Shown here: one piece after another, positions 53,168 through 64,000 of the stretch | Layout of the letters: each line of letters begins with the position of its first letter | How positions within the stretch are numbered: position 1 is the stretch's first letter | Assembly: GCF_964019385.1 (NCBI RefSeq) | Contig: NC_088649.1 | Span: 23,276,719 to 23,340,718, forward strand | Direction: 5' to 3' | From: Sycon ciliatum | Lineage: Eukaryota; Porifera; Calcarea; Leucosolenida; Sycettidae | Length of the DNA stretch: 64,000 bases | The notes under the pieces: model-generated | Database searches by the model: none | The model's input: only the letters and a program-made list of their open reading frames with translations | What the model was told of the DNA's origin: nothing | Made by a program: the position numbers and the translations under genes

Positions 53168-53548
53168 TATAGCAATAAAAACTGCTTTATGGCAGTTTTC
53201 TAAAAAAAGTTATTGTGTTCTAGTCCATGGACCCCGTCTAAAAGGTAAGAAATTAACGAAATGTGAAAGACGAAAACTAAAATTTCACACAAAACCTCAC
53301 AATAATCACACACAAGATGAAAAGCTAGAAGACCTTTTCCCCTAGTGATTCTCTTTCCCATGCATGCATGTCCATTGTTGGTGCAGTACAAGTACAAGTG
53401 TTGTGAGTATTGTGAGGTTTTTGTGAAATTTTAATTTTCGGCTATCACATTTCGTTATTAATTTTTCTTACTTTTTAGACGGGGTCCATGGACTAGAACA
53501 CAATAACATTTTTTAGAAAACTGCCATAAAGCAGTTTTTATTGCTATA
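53168..53548. mobile_element. fold-back MITE, family FB1, copy 3
   Basis: Same inverted arms as 1573-2030 and the shortest centre of the three copies. Confidence 0.75.
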
Positions 53549-54055
53549 ATTTCTTTTGTTTTTTTTAGCTAAGGATAATATTATAATACAATGTATGTCA
53601 CCAATGGAATGCCCTAAATGATGGCCTAGCGCCTCTACATGTGCATCATATCAAATTCAATACACATTGTTTATTTTTTTATTTTTTTATTTATTTTTTG
53701 GTCCCATCAGCCTCTTCATATTTGTGCAGCTGCACTGTTGAGCTTCCGATGTAAAACAAATAATAATAATAAAAATAACAATAATACCGTATTATACGCA
53801 TTGATGTGCAAGCATTTTCCTGCAGAAAATGGCACTAGGCTTGCAGATGTTTTTGTTCCGTGCTTATAATTGTAGTCATGACATGCCTACAATAACACAT
53901 TGTGTTATCGAGATAAGGTCATCCTGCATCATAATGCACTAATATCGTAATCCTGTTGATGTCGATTCAACTTTTGGAAGTAGTTCAATGACTTCAAAGT
54001 GTTAGTCCACGATTGTCTAAAACAATACAGCAAAGAAGGAACAATACATGTATTA

Positions 54056-54887
54056 TTATTATTATTATTATACGCATTCCCGCGTTGAAGTGTAGCAGCA
54101 GTATGCTGCGTCCACAGCTTCGCTTATGCAGAATGGCTTGGGTGAGAGGAGAGGGGAGAGAAAGCAACAAGGCAACCAACATCTATGAAATTGGTCACAA
54201 TAACATGAAGAGAACCAACCTACATATGCATGATTGCACAAGAATGGAGACGACCAAATAATGGCTATAATCATTGTGCCACAAAACCGGTACACAGGAG
54301 ATCTGACGACAATGTAACGAAACATAAAACTCAGTTACTCAATACAGGTTCCACTAAATTACAAGAGAACAACGCTACAGCGTTAGAATTGCCGCTAAAT
54401 TATCGCAAGTGTAGAGAACGAGTCCAATACAAATGAAAACCATGAACAGACTGTCCCGAAGTTATTTTGGGAACAAATTGTACTACATGAGTGTACTTGC
54501 TGATACTGACGCTGACGGAACACGAATTTGAGTTGAATACTCACGAAGTCTTGTACATGCACATCATTATGCGCCGGTGTTGTGGAGTAAGGAGGTACGT
54601 CAGTCACCAATCCAGCTTCAGCTCCACGCTCGCTTCAGCAGAATGTTGCCCGCGTTTGCTTTGCCTCCGCACGGATAGACGACCAGCGCAGAGTCCCGCA
54701 GCTCCGTGGCCGTAAGGTCTTGATATTCGCCGTTAGCGCCGTCAAGTCTCAGTCCACCTCTCACACCAAGCCGCCCTATAAAAATCTTTCTCTCTCCATT
54801 GGAGTGCTCCCCAGTTGCGCGAGGAGACTAGAGAAATTCCTCCGGTGAGCGAGGAAGAAGAGCGGAGTTACCCAACTCAACCTAACT
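54056..54887 (-). mobile_element. non-autonomous retroposon with TAA tail and 12-bp target duplication
   Basis: ATACATGTATTA flanks the insert (54044-54055, 54888-54899), and the R1 arm shows the empty site. On the minus strand the element runs from GGTTGAGTTGGG to a TAA microsatellite. A 5'-truncated copy lies at 63259-63699. The 3' end (ACGCGGGAATGCG, then TAA repeats) resembles that of the RTE element at 15784-19036. No recognisable protein is encoded. Confidence 0.75.
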
Positions 54888-56429
54888 ATACATGTATTAA
54901 AATATATTAAAATACATTGTTGAGTCCGACGCCTCATTCCAACAACTACACTGATCCAGAGGATATAGGGCAAAAGCTATGGCCATAATATTAATGTTAC
55001 ACATCTTTTGGTGAGTATGAATGATATCCAGTCGAACCTCTTTAGGACGAATACCAAGGGGCCGATGGTATTTGTTCTGTGAGTTTGTTTTAACCCAATT
55101 TTATAACCAGTGAATACAATTATTTCTCCAATAGAGATACGGCGAATAGATTTCTTCTACAGCGAAAGACTCTAAGCCAAACCGACTCATTGACTGGTCT
55201 CATACGAAACAAATGAGTCACTGAACCTTTCTTTAGCAACATGACGGCAACTGAAACAGCAATAGAGAAAATACGATACATGTACAGCACATTCTTGCAG
55301 GTATGTACTACAAACAGATTGCAAATCGTAATTTTTGCTTTGCCGGCATGCAACTTTATTTGGGGCAGTTCAATCTCGGCTCTACTCACAAATCAAATAG
55401 CCCAGACTCGAGTAAACAAATCCAATCGTACGAGATTTTCACGAGACGAGACTGCACCCATTGGCTTGTTTCGTATGAAGCAAACATGTCACTGAATGCA
55501 TGAACCTCTCCATAATGGAGATTTTCCCTGATATGCAAATTTATTTTGCATACTCGGCCAATGCGTCCTTGAACCTTTCCCTCCAGATTGGGAACTGCCA
55601 ACGATGCTATGCCACTGCAAAATTCAGATTCTACCCTATGATCGGAGCACGGAATGCCGGAAGCAATCATGACCAGCGCCTTACTTGTAACGTACCAATG
55701 TACAATGACCATCTAAGCCTCAGCAGCAACATAAGCCTTACCATCAAGAAGGTGAACTCGCGTTCTTCGCACACTGTTGGCAAGGGCAAAGAGATACGAA
55801 TGGATCTAAATCCGAATAAAATCAGCACACGTTTCCGTAAATGAAAAGGTGAGCATAAGCAAATGAATCGAAGGAAACTGGGCAACTCAGAGATCACCTG
55901 TCATTGAGTATTCCGTAAAAGAAGGCCACGACAGCAGAAAAGCTAAATTTAGAAAAGAGATCCTGTCAGCTTTTCCATTATTTATTGTATTCCACCTAAA
56001 ATCAGCACACTTTTCGTAAATGAAAGAGTCAACACGAGCAAATGAATCAAAGGGAACTGGTCAACTCACCTGTCATTGAGTAATATTCCGTAAAAGGAGG
56101 ATTCTCAGCAGAGCCGAAGCGAAATAAGCCAGGAGACGAAATATCCGAAACAGCTCATGCAAGAAGCAGTTCCAAAGAAGGAAGTTCCTCGCGCATGCAC
56201 ATCCGAAAACGGACTGCAGCACAATGTCTGCCGTGCACGTGCACAGCACGCGGCTATGGAGTAGTGAAATACCGAGCACCTCACGTAGAAACGTACGTAG
56301 CCTAAGTGAAATACCGAACACCTTACGTAGAAACTTACGTAGCATAGCGATGTCGTTTTTCTTGCCATGTGAACACAATAATAGAAAAGCTGACAGGATC
56401 GCTTTTCTAAATACCCTAAGTGCCCAATA

Positions 56430-56710
56430 AGTGCAGTCTGTAGACACCGGCGCTTAGTATGGTTTGGACATATCATTCGCGAAGGGAAGGACGCTGTGTC
56501 CTACAAAGCCCTTCACATGGCAATGAATATACTTGAAGTAACAGATATAAAAGGAAGCCCAGATGTCGCCCAGTGACCAGATGGGTAGACAACATTAGAA
56601 ATGACCTTTTACTTCTCAATAATTATGTCTCTTTTGGAAGCGGAGCAACTTGCCTCGGACAGAACGCACTGGCTCGACGTTGTCGACAGATGCATGACCC
56701 TCATTTGATT
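56430..56710 (+). pseudogene. LINE C-terminal fragment
   Basis: RRLVWFGHIIREGKDAVSYK is followed, after a frame change, by RPVTRWVDNIRNDL, then ARRCRQMHD. This is the conserved tail of endonuclease/reverse-transcriptase LINE proteins, in which WFGHxxR and RWxDxI motifs follow the polymerase. Only about 90 codons remain. Confidence 0.7.
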
Positions 56711-57000
56711 TTTCATATGAGCTATATCGTGTGCTGCATGAGAGAGAGCATGGAAGGGTCACCTGGTCGACGGACCCGCAAACGACAACTAACTTTACTT
56801 TCACACCAAGGTTCAATTCGAGTTCAACTCGAGTGACAGGAGCGCACCCAAAAAAAAGTCAAACAGGCTGTAAGTTGTATCCACCCTGCAGTAGGCCCCG
56901 GCGGATAATGCTAGCATTATAATATCTAGCATATTTGGCACTTTCTGGAAACTAGCATTGCACTAGCATAATCAGCAGGTTTTGCAGAAAACTGGCATAT

Positions 57001-57922
57001 TCTTGCGAAAACTAGCATATTCTTGCGAAAACTAGCATATTCTTGCGAAAACTAGCATATTCTTGCGAAAACTAGCATATTCTTGTGAAAACTAGCATAT
57101 TCTTGCGAAAACTAGCATATTCTTGCGAAAACTAGCATATTCTTGCGAAAACTAGCATATTTTTGCGAAAACTAGCATATTCTTGCGAAAACTAGCATAT
57201 TCTTGCGAAAACTAGCATATTCTTGCGAAAACTAGCATATTCTTGCGAAAACTAGCATATTCTTGCGAAAACTAGCATATTCTTGCGAAAACTAGCATAT
57301 TCTTGCGAAAACTAGCATATTCTTGCGAAAACTAGCATATTCTTGCGAAAACTAGCATATTCTTGCGAAAACTAGCATATTCTTGCGAAAACTAGCATAT
57401 TCTTGCGAAAACTAGCATATTCTTGCGAAAACTAGCATATTCTTGCAAAAACTAGCATATTCTTGCGAAAACTAGCATATTCTTGCGAAAACTAGCATAT
57501 TCTTGCGAAAACTAGCACATTCTTGCGAAAACTAGCACATTCTTGCGAAAACTAGCACATTCTTGCGAAAACTAGCATATTCTTGCGAAAACTAGCATAT
57601 TCTTGCGAAAACTAGCATATTCTTGCGAAAACTAGCATATTCTTGCGAAAACTAGCATATTCTTGCGAAAACTAGCATATTCTTGCGAAAACTAGCATAT
57701 TCTTGCGAAAACTAGCATATTCTTGCGAAAACTAGCATATTCTTGCGAAAACTAGCATATTCTTGCGAAAACTAGCATATTCTTGCGAAAACTAGCATAT
57801 TCTTGCGAAAACTAGCATATTCTTGCGAAAACTAGCATATTCTTGCGAAAACTAGCATATTCTTGCGAAACCTAGCATATTCTTGCAGAAAACTAGCATA
57901 TTCTTGCGAAAACTAGCATATT
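57001..57922. repeat. 20-bp minisatellite, about 46 copies
   Basis: The unit TCTTGCGAAAACTAGCATAT repeats with very few changes (for example CACAT variants at about 57518-57560). The unit contains ACTAGCAT, the same motif that is scattered in the subterminal regions of the host element. Confidence 0.95.
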
Positions 57923-58585
57923 GTACTACAGTCATGTACATGTAGTAGCTAGTGAGCAAGGTACCTAACTAATTACTTCCTAAGGCTAATGTCCTTGTGA
58001 CTTCCAGTTCCAGTACCCGTGAAAGACTATCTGTGTCGCCATCGAGGACGGTCGATCGGACTCGTACGGGACCAGTCGATTGCAGAGAAATATACACGCA
58101 AACGAATTATAGAACTGTGTTCGCATCCGAAAACACTGGTTCACTTCAAATCTTCAATGTCTTCAATGTCTAGCTCCCTACTAGTAGTTAGGCCTCTGTA
58201 GGTAATGCTAGTTATTTCAGCTCAAAATGCTTTCAGCATTGCTAGTTATTCGGTCATATAATGCTCGTTAGAATGATAATTTGGACTTGTAATGCTACTT
58301 GAAAAGGCAATGTGAACCCCTCATATGGCATTGTGTCATAATGTAAGTCACACTGCACGGAATACGGCTATTGGAAGTACCTAGTACTTTGAAACTAGAT
58401 TATATGGTGATGCTATTTCAAAATGATGTGGAACTGAAGTTGCTATCATGAACTAGCAGTGAATAACAGTAAATCAGAACCCTACGTCGACAGTCTTCAA
58501 AGTACTTTGAGGGTGCATACGGAATGCTATTTTGGAAATTTAGTATATTGTGTGGTATGAAAAAGTACAATATAAGTGATCTAAC

Positions 58586-58765
58586 CCTCGATATGCTTGC
58601 TCCTTTGGCTTTGGGCAGTCGTGCGCATGCCTCACCGGGCTCATCCTCCACCTCTGCCTCATTCTCGTCTTCCTTATTATCCTCCTCTGTCTCGTACTCA
58701 TCTTTCTCACTCTCTTCCTCCGAAGAATCAGAGACTTCCAACACATTTCCATTTGATGTACTCAT
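58586..58765 (-). CDS. possible acidic exon inside the hAT-like element
   Basis: The minus-strand ATG (58765) has a good context (ACCATGA) and opens about 60 codons: MSTSNGNVLEVSDSSEEES, then long Asp/Glu runs, ending PKAKGASISR before GGTTAG, a plausible splice donor at 58585. The surrounding frame is open for 225 codons but upstream of this ATG it has no acidic bias. It may be the first exon of a lost transposase. No homology is recognised. Confidence 0.3.
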
Positions 58766-59447
58766 GGTGCAAGCAAGCCAGCACTGCATGACTCTGTGAA
58801 TAGGAAAGACAAGGTTTCTTTCCGTTTCCCATGCTGGCATCAACGTGGTACGTCTATACCTAGCAGCTGCCACTAAGTTTCGCAACAAGAGACGCATGTT
58901 GCGAAGTCGCAGGCTAACGTTTAAGCAAAACTGCCTAAAGCCGCTGGTACAAAGTACAGTGTGTACGTTACATTGTAGAGCTCCTGTTTTATTCAGTAAT
59001 GCACACTCATGAAGTGAGAAAATGACACTTTTGGGCGCTAATGCTTGTTTTGGCTCCAAATCCTGGTACAATGCTGGAGCATTGCTAGTTCTCAAAACGA
59101 TGCTCGTAATGCCAGTTACAATGCTAGCATTACCCGCCGAGCTAGGCTACTACAACTAGTAGTCTTGTACATGTACATGTAGTAGATCTATGACTCTGGT
59201 TGGGAGCTGGGCACAAGCGTGGGAAAAAAACTTGTGATGGGTGTACATGACAAGGCGGTGCACCGGTGAGAATGGGAGCGTTTTGTTTACACCAGCGTTT
59301 GCTTATTATTCTTTGTTAGCTGATAAAGTGGCATTAAATTGAACATAACGAGCATTAAAACTAGCATAATGTGCCACTTTTACTAGCAGTGCTAGTAGCA
59401 TAATTGCCGAAAATAACTAGCATTATCCGCCGGGGCCTACCCTGCAG

Positions 59448-59838
59448 GCGCTATGCTGGCAGGGTGATCAGGTGACTGGTGTACGCAGGAGCACGTGACC
59501 GCTTGTTCAACCATGTTCCGAACTTCGATTGGGAATAAAGGAGGAACGCTGCATCGCACCATGTTCGGAACAAAGCCAGTCGACTCAGCGTCCAAAACTT
59601 CAAAAGACTACAACATATGGGCGGTCATCCGTGCTTTTATATGAATGAAATGGCGCTTTTAGTGACATTTTGCATACAAATCCCTATCTAGTAGGGCGCA
59701 GTCACCCAGTTTCGGTGGAAGTGCCCAAGTTCGATTGGGAATAAAGGAGGAATGGAGCGTCTCAGCTTCCTGGGACCAAGGCCAGTCGACTTAGCACCCC
59801 GATTAACTTCACCTGCTTTGTTATGTTTGAACAAACCA
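59448..59838. other. no gene seen; short direct duplication
   Basis: TTCGATTGGGAATAAAGGAG occurs at about 59525 and 59732. Each is followed by related sequence including CCAGTCGACT, so a block of about 70 bp is repeated roughly 207 bp apart. Confidence 0.5.
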
Positions 59839-60018
59839 TGGGCTTATGGGCGGGCATGGGCTTATGCGCGGGCATGGGCTTATACGCGGGCATGGGCTTA
59901 TACGCGGGCATGGGCTTATACGTGGGCATGGGCTTATACGTGGGCATGGGCTTATACGCGGGCATGGGCTTATACGCGGGCATGGGGTTATACGCGGGCA
60001 TGGGCTTATACGCGGGAG
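59839..60018. repeat. 18-bp minisatellite, about 10 copies
   Basis: The unit GGGCATGGGCTTATACGC is repeated with point changes. Because 18 is a multiple of 3, several frames stay open through it on both strands, giving six-residue repeat peptides. None is supported as a gene. Confidence 0.9.
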
Positions 60019-61739
60019 TCTATGGTATGTATCAGCATTTTACCGTTCACGCTATTTGATGTGTTTTCGAGACATGGTTAACAGTTCGGCTTCTGAGTCC
60101 TGACTCCTGACGCAACGATAGACGTGTGAGGTAACCCTAGTTGGAATCTTACCGTTTCGTTCTCCCGCTGAAAAGAGCTTTCTATCGTGTAAAAGGTACC
60201 AAACCGACGGTATTTTTGGTTTGGGGTACGAGTGCCGTTGGATCTAGCGCGTGAACTGTAAAATGCCATGTCTACACACACACAAAAACAGTGCGGGCCG
60301 ACCGTCGAAAATAGCGTGATCGGTGAACAGTAAAATACTTACCATGTCTATTGTTTTATTAGGCACATGTTCTTGCGGCTGCTATCAACACAGCTATCCT
60401 GACTAGCAGTAGACTCGTGTGCTAGCACTAGTGTACTGCAGTCTAGGGTGCCCTCACTCAGCGGCCCTGTCGCGCCCAGCTGGTCACTGTTCATAGCGCA
60501 TTTCCGGCTCGCTGCCGCCTTCCAGGCTGCATCATACGCCACCGTCTGCTGACCACCTGACTCGGTCCTCGGAACTGTGCTTTGCATGCACGCACGCGTA
60601 GATCTACGTCCGCCATCTGTCCATCCGTATCCCGGTACCGGTAGTCGATCACCCACATCACGCACAGGCTTCGTGCCGCTCGACGAAATCCCATTGCGCG
60701 ATCGAGTCAGGCCAGCTCTAGATAGCTCTCTCCCAGCGCTCAGCGCAAAGCAGCATTGCCCATTGTTGACCGTCCTTGTTCGCATATCACTAGATCTATG
60801 CATTGGTGCTACCCGCCATTGCTGCTGCTGCTATGCGCTAGCAGATCCACACCTTTTCAGTAGACTAGTAGACACGGTAGATCTACTAGTAAATCTACAG
60901 TGCTAACGACTATGACCGCTCGCGTGGGCCCCGATTCTTGATCCTTGTACTCTCGATGCAAGTCACCAGTGTCGTCTGAGCGTCAGGCAGGGCAAACTGG
61001 GGCACTGGGGTAGAACATATAGCAGGGTAGACTTGTTCATGGAATACAGGAAAACACCGATCGTCCGAGCAGCGTAAAGTACTAAAGAACAGCGTCTGGT
61101 CCACCCTCGTAAAGAAACGTTTGGGCGAAAGGAACTGAGTTCTACAAGCTAGAAAGGTTCTTCGTGAAACTTTGGCATCACAGTTTTGATTTGGGAGAAG
61201 TTCCAAGAACGTTGTTTTGTTCTGACATACTCGGACAAATGAAACAGAGCATCGACTGATAGAGTAACGAATGCTCCCAACTGCCCAGGGAAACAACACA
61301 TGTTGTCCTTGCCCTTGTCTGATCAGGCAGCCCTAAGCTTGGATGGTCGGACCCGCAGAGTACCCTCATCGACTGACCACATAAACCGCTACGGCAAGCG
61401 TGGCAGGAGTAGCAAGAAAGGTAAGGGTCGGATTAGATCTACAATGCTGGCAACTGAAATCCGGCCCCTGAGCAGTGCGCTCCCATCACAAAGACCCGGC
61501 ATGTGATTGTAACAGTACGAAATAGAGGCCGCTAGGAAGTGAACACACCGCTCCGGGGTCGGATTTCAGTTGCCATCGGTAACTATAGACTTCATTGCGA
61601 GTGTGCTGTGATGAAGCACGAATTCATTTCTGCAGTATGGTCTTACTTCCACCTGCTTGCTTGGTCAATGGTGTTGGGGTGTTTCTTTTCACGTGGGCCA
61701 GAACAGAAATACCCCAAGCCCCTTACTCAAACCAAACAC
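60019..61739. other. no gene supported
   Basis: Short frames on both strands lack family resemblance. A fold-back with GGCAACTGAAATCCG arms lies at about 61448-61462 and 61562-61576. Confidence 0.4.
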
Positions 61740-62051
61740 ATGCACGCACACACACACACAAACACACGCAAACACACACACTCACACACCTGTCCTGTCC
61801 TGTCCTCATACACACTCACACAAATGCACGCACACACGCACACACGCACACATACATTGTATGCTCACAATGTCACACACACATACACACAGACACACAC
61901 ATACACACAGACACACACATACACGCACACATATGCACACACACATGCACCCACACATGCACCCACACACGCACACGCACGTGCATGTGTACACCCACAC
62001 ACGCACACACAGGCGCGAGTGCATACACGCGCACACGCACACACACACACA

Positions 62052-62098
<47 letters not shown>

Positions 62099-62100
62099 TC
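61740..62100. repeat. CA-rich microsatellite
   Basis: About 360 bp of CA dinucleotides with regular CG and TA interruptions. Every frame stays open, which explains the overlapping Thr/His and Val/Cys frames. These are not genes. Confidence 0.92.
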
Positions 62101-62408
62101 ATACATACATACATCAGGACCACCAGAAGCAGGTTTTGAGTGATCCGGTAGTTTCAGTGCCTTTCATACTTTGTGTGTGATAATGGTGGGCACAAAACTG
62201 ACAAGGAGTACTGAGACAACCGGCGACCTCACGCCTAGCTCCAACACTTCTCCAACACTTCTCTTTTTGTCATCTTTTTTCACCATATTTTAATTGACTC
62301 ACCATCCGAGTTAAACTTACATTAGTTGTTGGCTATAATAGGGGTAACGTAACTATCCACTCTGTGTGCGCTGTGTTCCTTATATGGGTGGCAACAGCTT
62401 CGGTCGGC

Positions 62409-62709
62409 ATGGCGACGTTGGAAGAGGCCTGGGGCAGCCCGGCGTTTCAGGACTTGAAGCCGATTCTGATCCTGTGCGTGAGCTCAACGACCCTAGCAGG
62501 TCTGGCCCACGGCAAGGGTCTGCTAAGCGAGCAGCAGTGCGAGACGATCGGCTCTCTCAGCGGCAGAGTCAAGCGAAATACGCAGCTGCTGGAATTCCTG
62601 GAGAAAAGCGGCGCTGCAGACTTCCACACGTTCATGGTCCTGGTCATGCAGCATGCACCGGAAGATGTTACGCGCAGAGTTGACCGGCGATTGAGAGACG
62701 CCCATCCAG
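62409..62709 (+). CDS. CARD-like domain, first coding exon of a host gene
   Basis: The ATG at 62409 (GGCATGGCG) opens about 100 codons ending HPG at a consensus 5' splice site, AG-GTAAGTGAGT (intron from 62710). An upstream ATG at 62364 is in frame but has a weaker context. Residues 15-95 fit a CARD/death-fold helix bundle: LKPILILCVSSTTLAGLA, GLLSEQQCETI (37-47, a typical CARD helix 2-3 pattern), RNTQLLEFLEKSG (56-68) and FHTFMVLVMQHAPEDV (72-87). CARD domains mediate homotypic binding in apoptosis and innate immune signalling in the cytoplasm. The remaining exons are not in the window, so the architecture (for example caspase, NLR or adaptor) is unknown. The intron start is loaded with LINE debris. 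Confidence 0.7.
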
Positions 62710-62908
62710 GTAAGTGAGTGCAGGAAAGCGGGAAACTCTCCTAACCCGGGCAAATTGACCCTAGCTCAAAACATACCCACTTACTGGCATGCAAGTAGAC
62801 ATATTTGTTATGCCAATCAATAGTTTTTGGGACCGTTTTTCATTGAAAAGCCATTTTGTCAGGCTCTAGATGGGTCAGAAAGGTGCCCTGTAGACGGATA
62901 TGCCCCGA

Positions 62909-63256
62909 TTAGGAGCGTCCGGACCTGGGGAGTTTTACTGCAAGCCAGCCATGGTAATCTAACACACGGCAAGCCCGACGGAGAACACCCAGTCTCTGGC
63001 AGCCACGTGTCGCAATCGAGTGCAAGTGATCCCGGAATGACAGCTTGGCGTCAAATGTCACTCCAAGAAACTTGATGGTGTTGGCTTCCAGAACCGCGAT
63101 ACCTCCGAACTTGACGTCAGGGACAGCATGGTGTCTGGCTTTCGTAGTCATCAGCACCTGTTGCGATTTAGAGGGCTCGAATCTGATGCGCCAGCGTTCT
63201 CCCCACTCTTCAAGACGCTTGAGGCTGGATTGCAAGGCGGCAGTCATGTCATTCAT
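62909..63256 (-). pseudogene. LINE reverse transcriptase C-terminal fragment (CR1-like)
   Basis: The minus strand reads LQSSLKRLEEWGERWRIRFEP, KSQQVLMTT, then IKFLGVTFDAKLSFRDHLH, which is collinear with the LINE at 7720-10633 (RWGHKWRIKFEPSK, KLLGVTFDDTLSY) but clearly diverged. Its upstream part is separated by the retroposon at 63259-63699. It lies in the presumed intron of the CARD gene. Confidence 0.75.
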
Positions 63257-63258
63257 AT

Positions 63259-63699
63259 TATTATTATTATTATACGCATTCCCGCGTTGAAGTGTAGCAG
63301 CAGTATGCTGCGTCCACAGCTTCGCTTATGCAGAATGGCTTGGGTGAGAGGAGAGGGGAGAGAAAGCAACAAGGCGACCAACATCTATGAAATTGGTCAC
63401 AATAACATGAAGAGAACCAACCTACATATGCATGATTGCACAAGAATGGAGACGACCAAATATAATGGCTATAATCATTGTGCCACAAAACCGGTACACA
63501 GGAGATCTGACGACAATGTAACGAAACATAAAACTCAGTTACTCAATACAGGTTCCACTAAATTACAAGAGAACAACGCTACAACGTTATAATTGCCGCT
63601 AAATTATCGCAAGTGTAGAGAACGAGTCCAATACAAATGAAAACCATGAACAGACTGTCCCGAAGTTATTTTGGGAACAAATTGTACTACATGACTGTA
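63259..63699 (-). mobile_element. 5'-truncated copy of the TAA-tailed retroposon
   Basis: CATTCATAT is duplicated on both sides (63250-63258, 63700-63708). The body matches 54056-54490 closely, then stops, which is 5' truncation as expected for target-primed retroposition. Confidence 0.8.
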
Positions 63700-63746
63700 C
63701 ATTCATATGACTGTCATTTATATGGATAATTGATATTGACAATGAC

Positions 63747-63789
63747 CCTCCAGACAGCTGTTCGCTCCTCCTGAGCTCATCAGTGGAGG
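63747..63789 (-). ncRNA. near-complete hammerhead ribozyme
   Basis: On the minus strand: stem I CCTCCA, core CTGATGA, stem II GCTC-AGGAG-GAGC, then GAA (one A short of the usual GAAA), CAG-CTG, triplet GTC, stem I return TGGAGG. Three stems pair fully. The missing A at the base of stem III makes activity doubtful. Confidence 0.5.
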
Positions 63790-64000
63790 CATAATTATGA
63801 TGTTGGATGAAAGAATAATAAGAATAGACTGATCTTTATAGGGCTCATTCTGCATAGAAACGTGGCATACCCTAAGTGACAAAAGTGACTACTTGAATAT
63901 CAGTAATATGAATTGGCTGCATGCAGTGGAGCCTACGTGTTCTCAAAAACATGCTTTTCCAATAATAATTATTTATCATGACGAAGCATTGAGGTCACTG

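Larger units (their letters stand above)
53168..56412 (+). repeat. inverted duplication, arm R3
   Basis: It is the partner of 40132-42566 in the opposite orientation, and of 1573-2922 in the same orientation. It contains a FB1 copy, the shared 2-kb block and the terminal fold-back at about 55948-56412. A retroposon (54056-54887) was added later. Several small frames differ between arms by stops, so none is likely a gene. Confidence 0.65.
56892..59439. mobile_element. hAT-like element with internal minisatellite
   Basis: CCCTGCAG is duplicated exactly on both sides (56884-56891, 59440-59447). The termini are TAGGCCCCGGCGGATAATGC and its near reverse complement. An 8-bp target duplication is typical of hAT elements. 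The termini match 29514-29993. The interior repeats the motif ACTAGCAT/ATGCTAG near both ends. One acidic exon-like stretch is present (58586-58765), but no dimerisation domain or DDE core is recognised, so it is probably non-autonomous. Confidence 0.85.

Noticed and set aside
57001-57922. Regular short repeats resembling a CRISPR array
   Set aside because: The 20-bp units are directly abutting with no variable spacers, and the setting is a eukaryotic transposon. It is a minisatellite.
59752-60103. Possible repeat-protein gene
   Set aside because: All readable frames follow from the 18-bp minisatellite. No start context, flanking domain or conserved sequence supports a gene.
61595-62180. Overlapping open frames of up to 213 codons
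   Set aside because: They are Thr/His or Val/Cys repeats encoded by the CA microsatellite.

Overview
The window looks like animal (invertebrate metazoan) nuclear DNA. There are no operons or bacterial gene families. It carries a spliced-looking CARD-domain exon, a tandemly duplicated kelch-repeat gene family, and a very dense, nested load of eukaryotic transposons (CR1-like and RTE-like LINEs, Penelope-like, Ty3/gypsy, piggyBac, hAT, pogo-like, TTAA elements, MITEs, SINE-like repeats). A sponge or similar marine invertebrate would fit, but this is inference with low confidence.

The backbone from about 1 to 49 kb is one repeating host unit: a single-exon kelch beta-propeller gene plus a few kb of flank. 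Five copies (A to E) and a fragment (F) are visible: A ends at 170, B 19882-21120, C 30386-31788 (broken), D 37052-38308, E 43803-45066 (broken), F 48937-49081. Only B and D are open throughout. Transposons were inserted into the units afterwards, so comparing units shows many insertion sites and target duplications directly.

The most striking content is a set of hammerhead self-cleaving ribozymes (HHRs). At 6248-7197 a 226-bp unit is tandemly repeated, and each of four junctions carries a complete type I HHR with a short stem III. This is the architecture of metazoan retrozymes, which give small circular RNAs. A diverged, oppositely oriented copy (4056-4211) keeps the HHR with compensatory stem changes. 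Between the two lies a 5'-truncated Penelope-like element (GIY-YIG endonuclease) bounded by inverted terminal repeats. A second, unrelated HHR family (GUA cleavage triplet) occurs at 13373-13416 and 35754-35797 inside short retroposed insertions, and a near-complete HHR lies at 63747-63789.

Other regions: 3.7-12.3 kb is an old TTAA-flanked composite holding the Penelope/retrozyme cluster and a CR1-like LINE. 12.4-15.7 kb is a second LINE, broken by an HHR element and a MITE. 15784-19036 is an apparently intact RTE-like LINE with 9-bp target duplications. 21138-27778 is a TTAA-flanked element with about 1.4-kb inverted arms that encode an unknown protein. 32258-34995 is a gypsy deletion derivative. 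40.1-42.6 kb and 53.2-56.4 kb are an inverted duplication. 49300-52219 is a structurally complete piggyBac. 56892-59439 is a hAT-like element containing a roughly 46-copy 20-bp minisatellite. 62409-62709 is the CARD exon.
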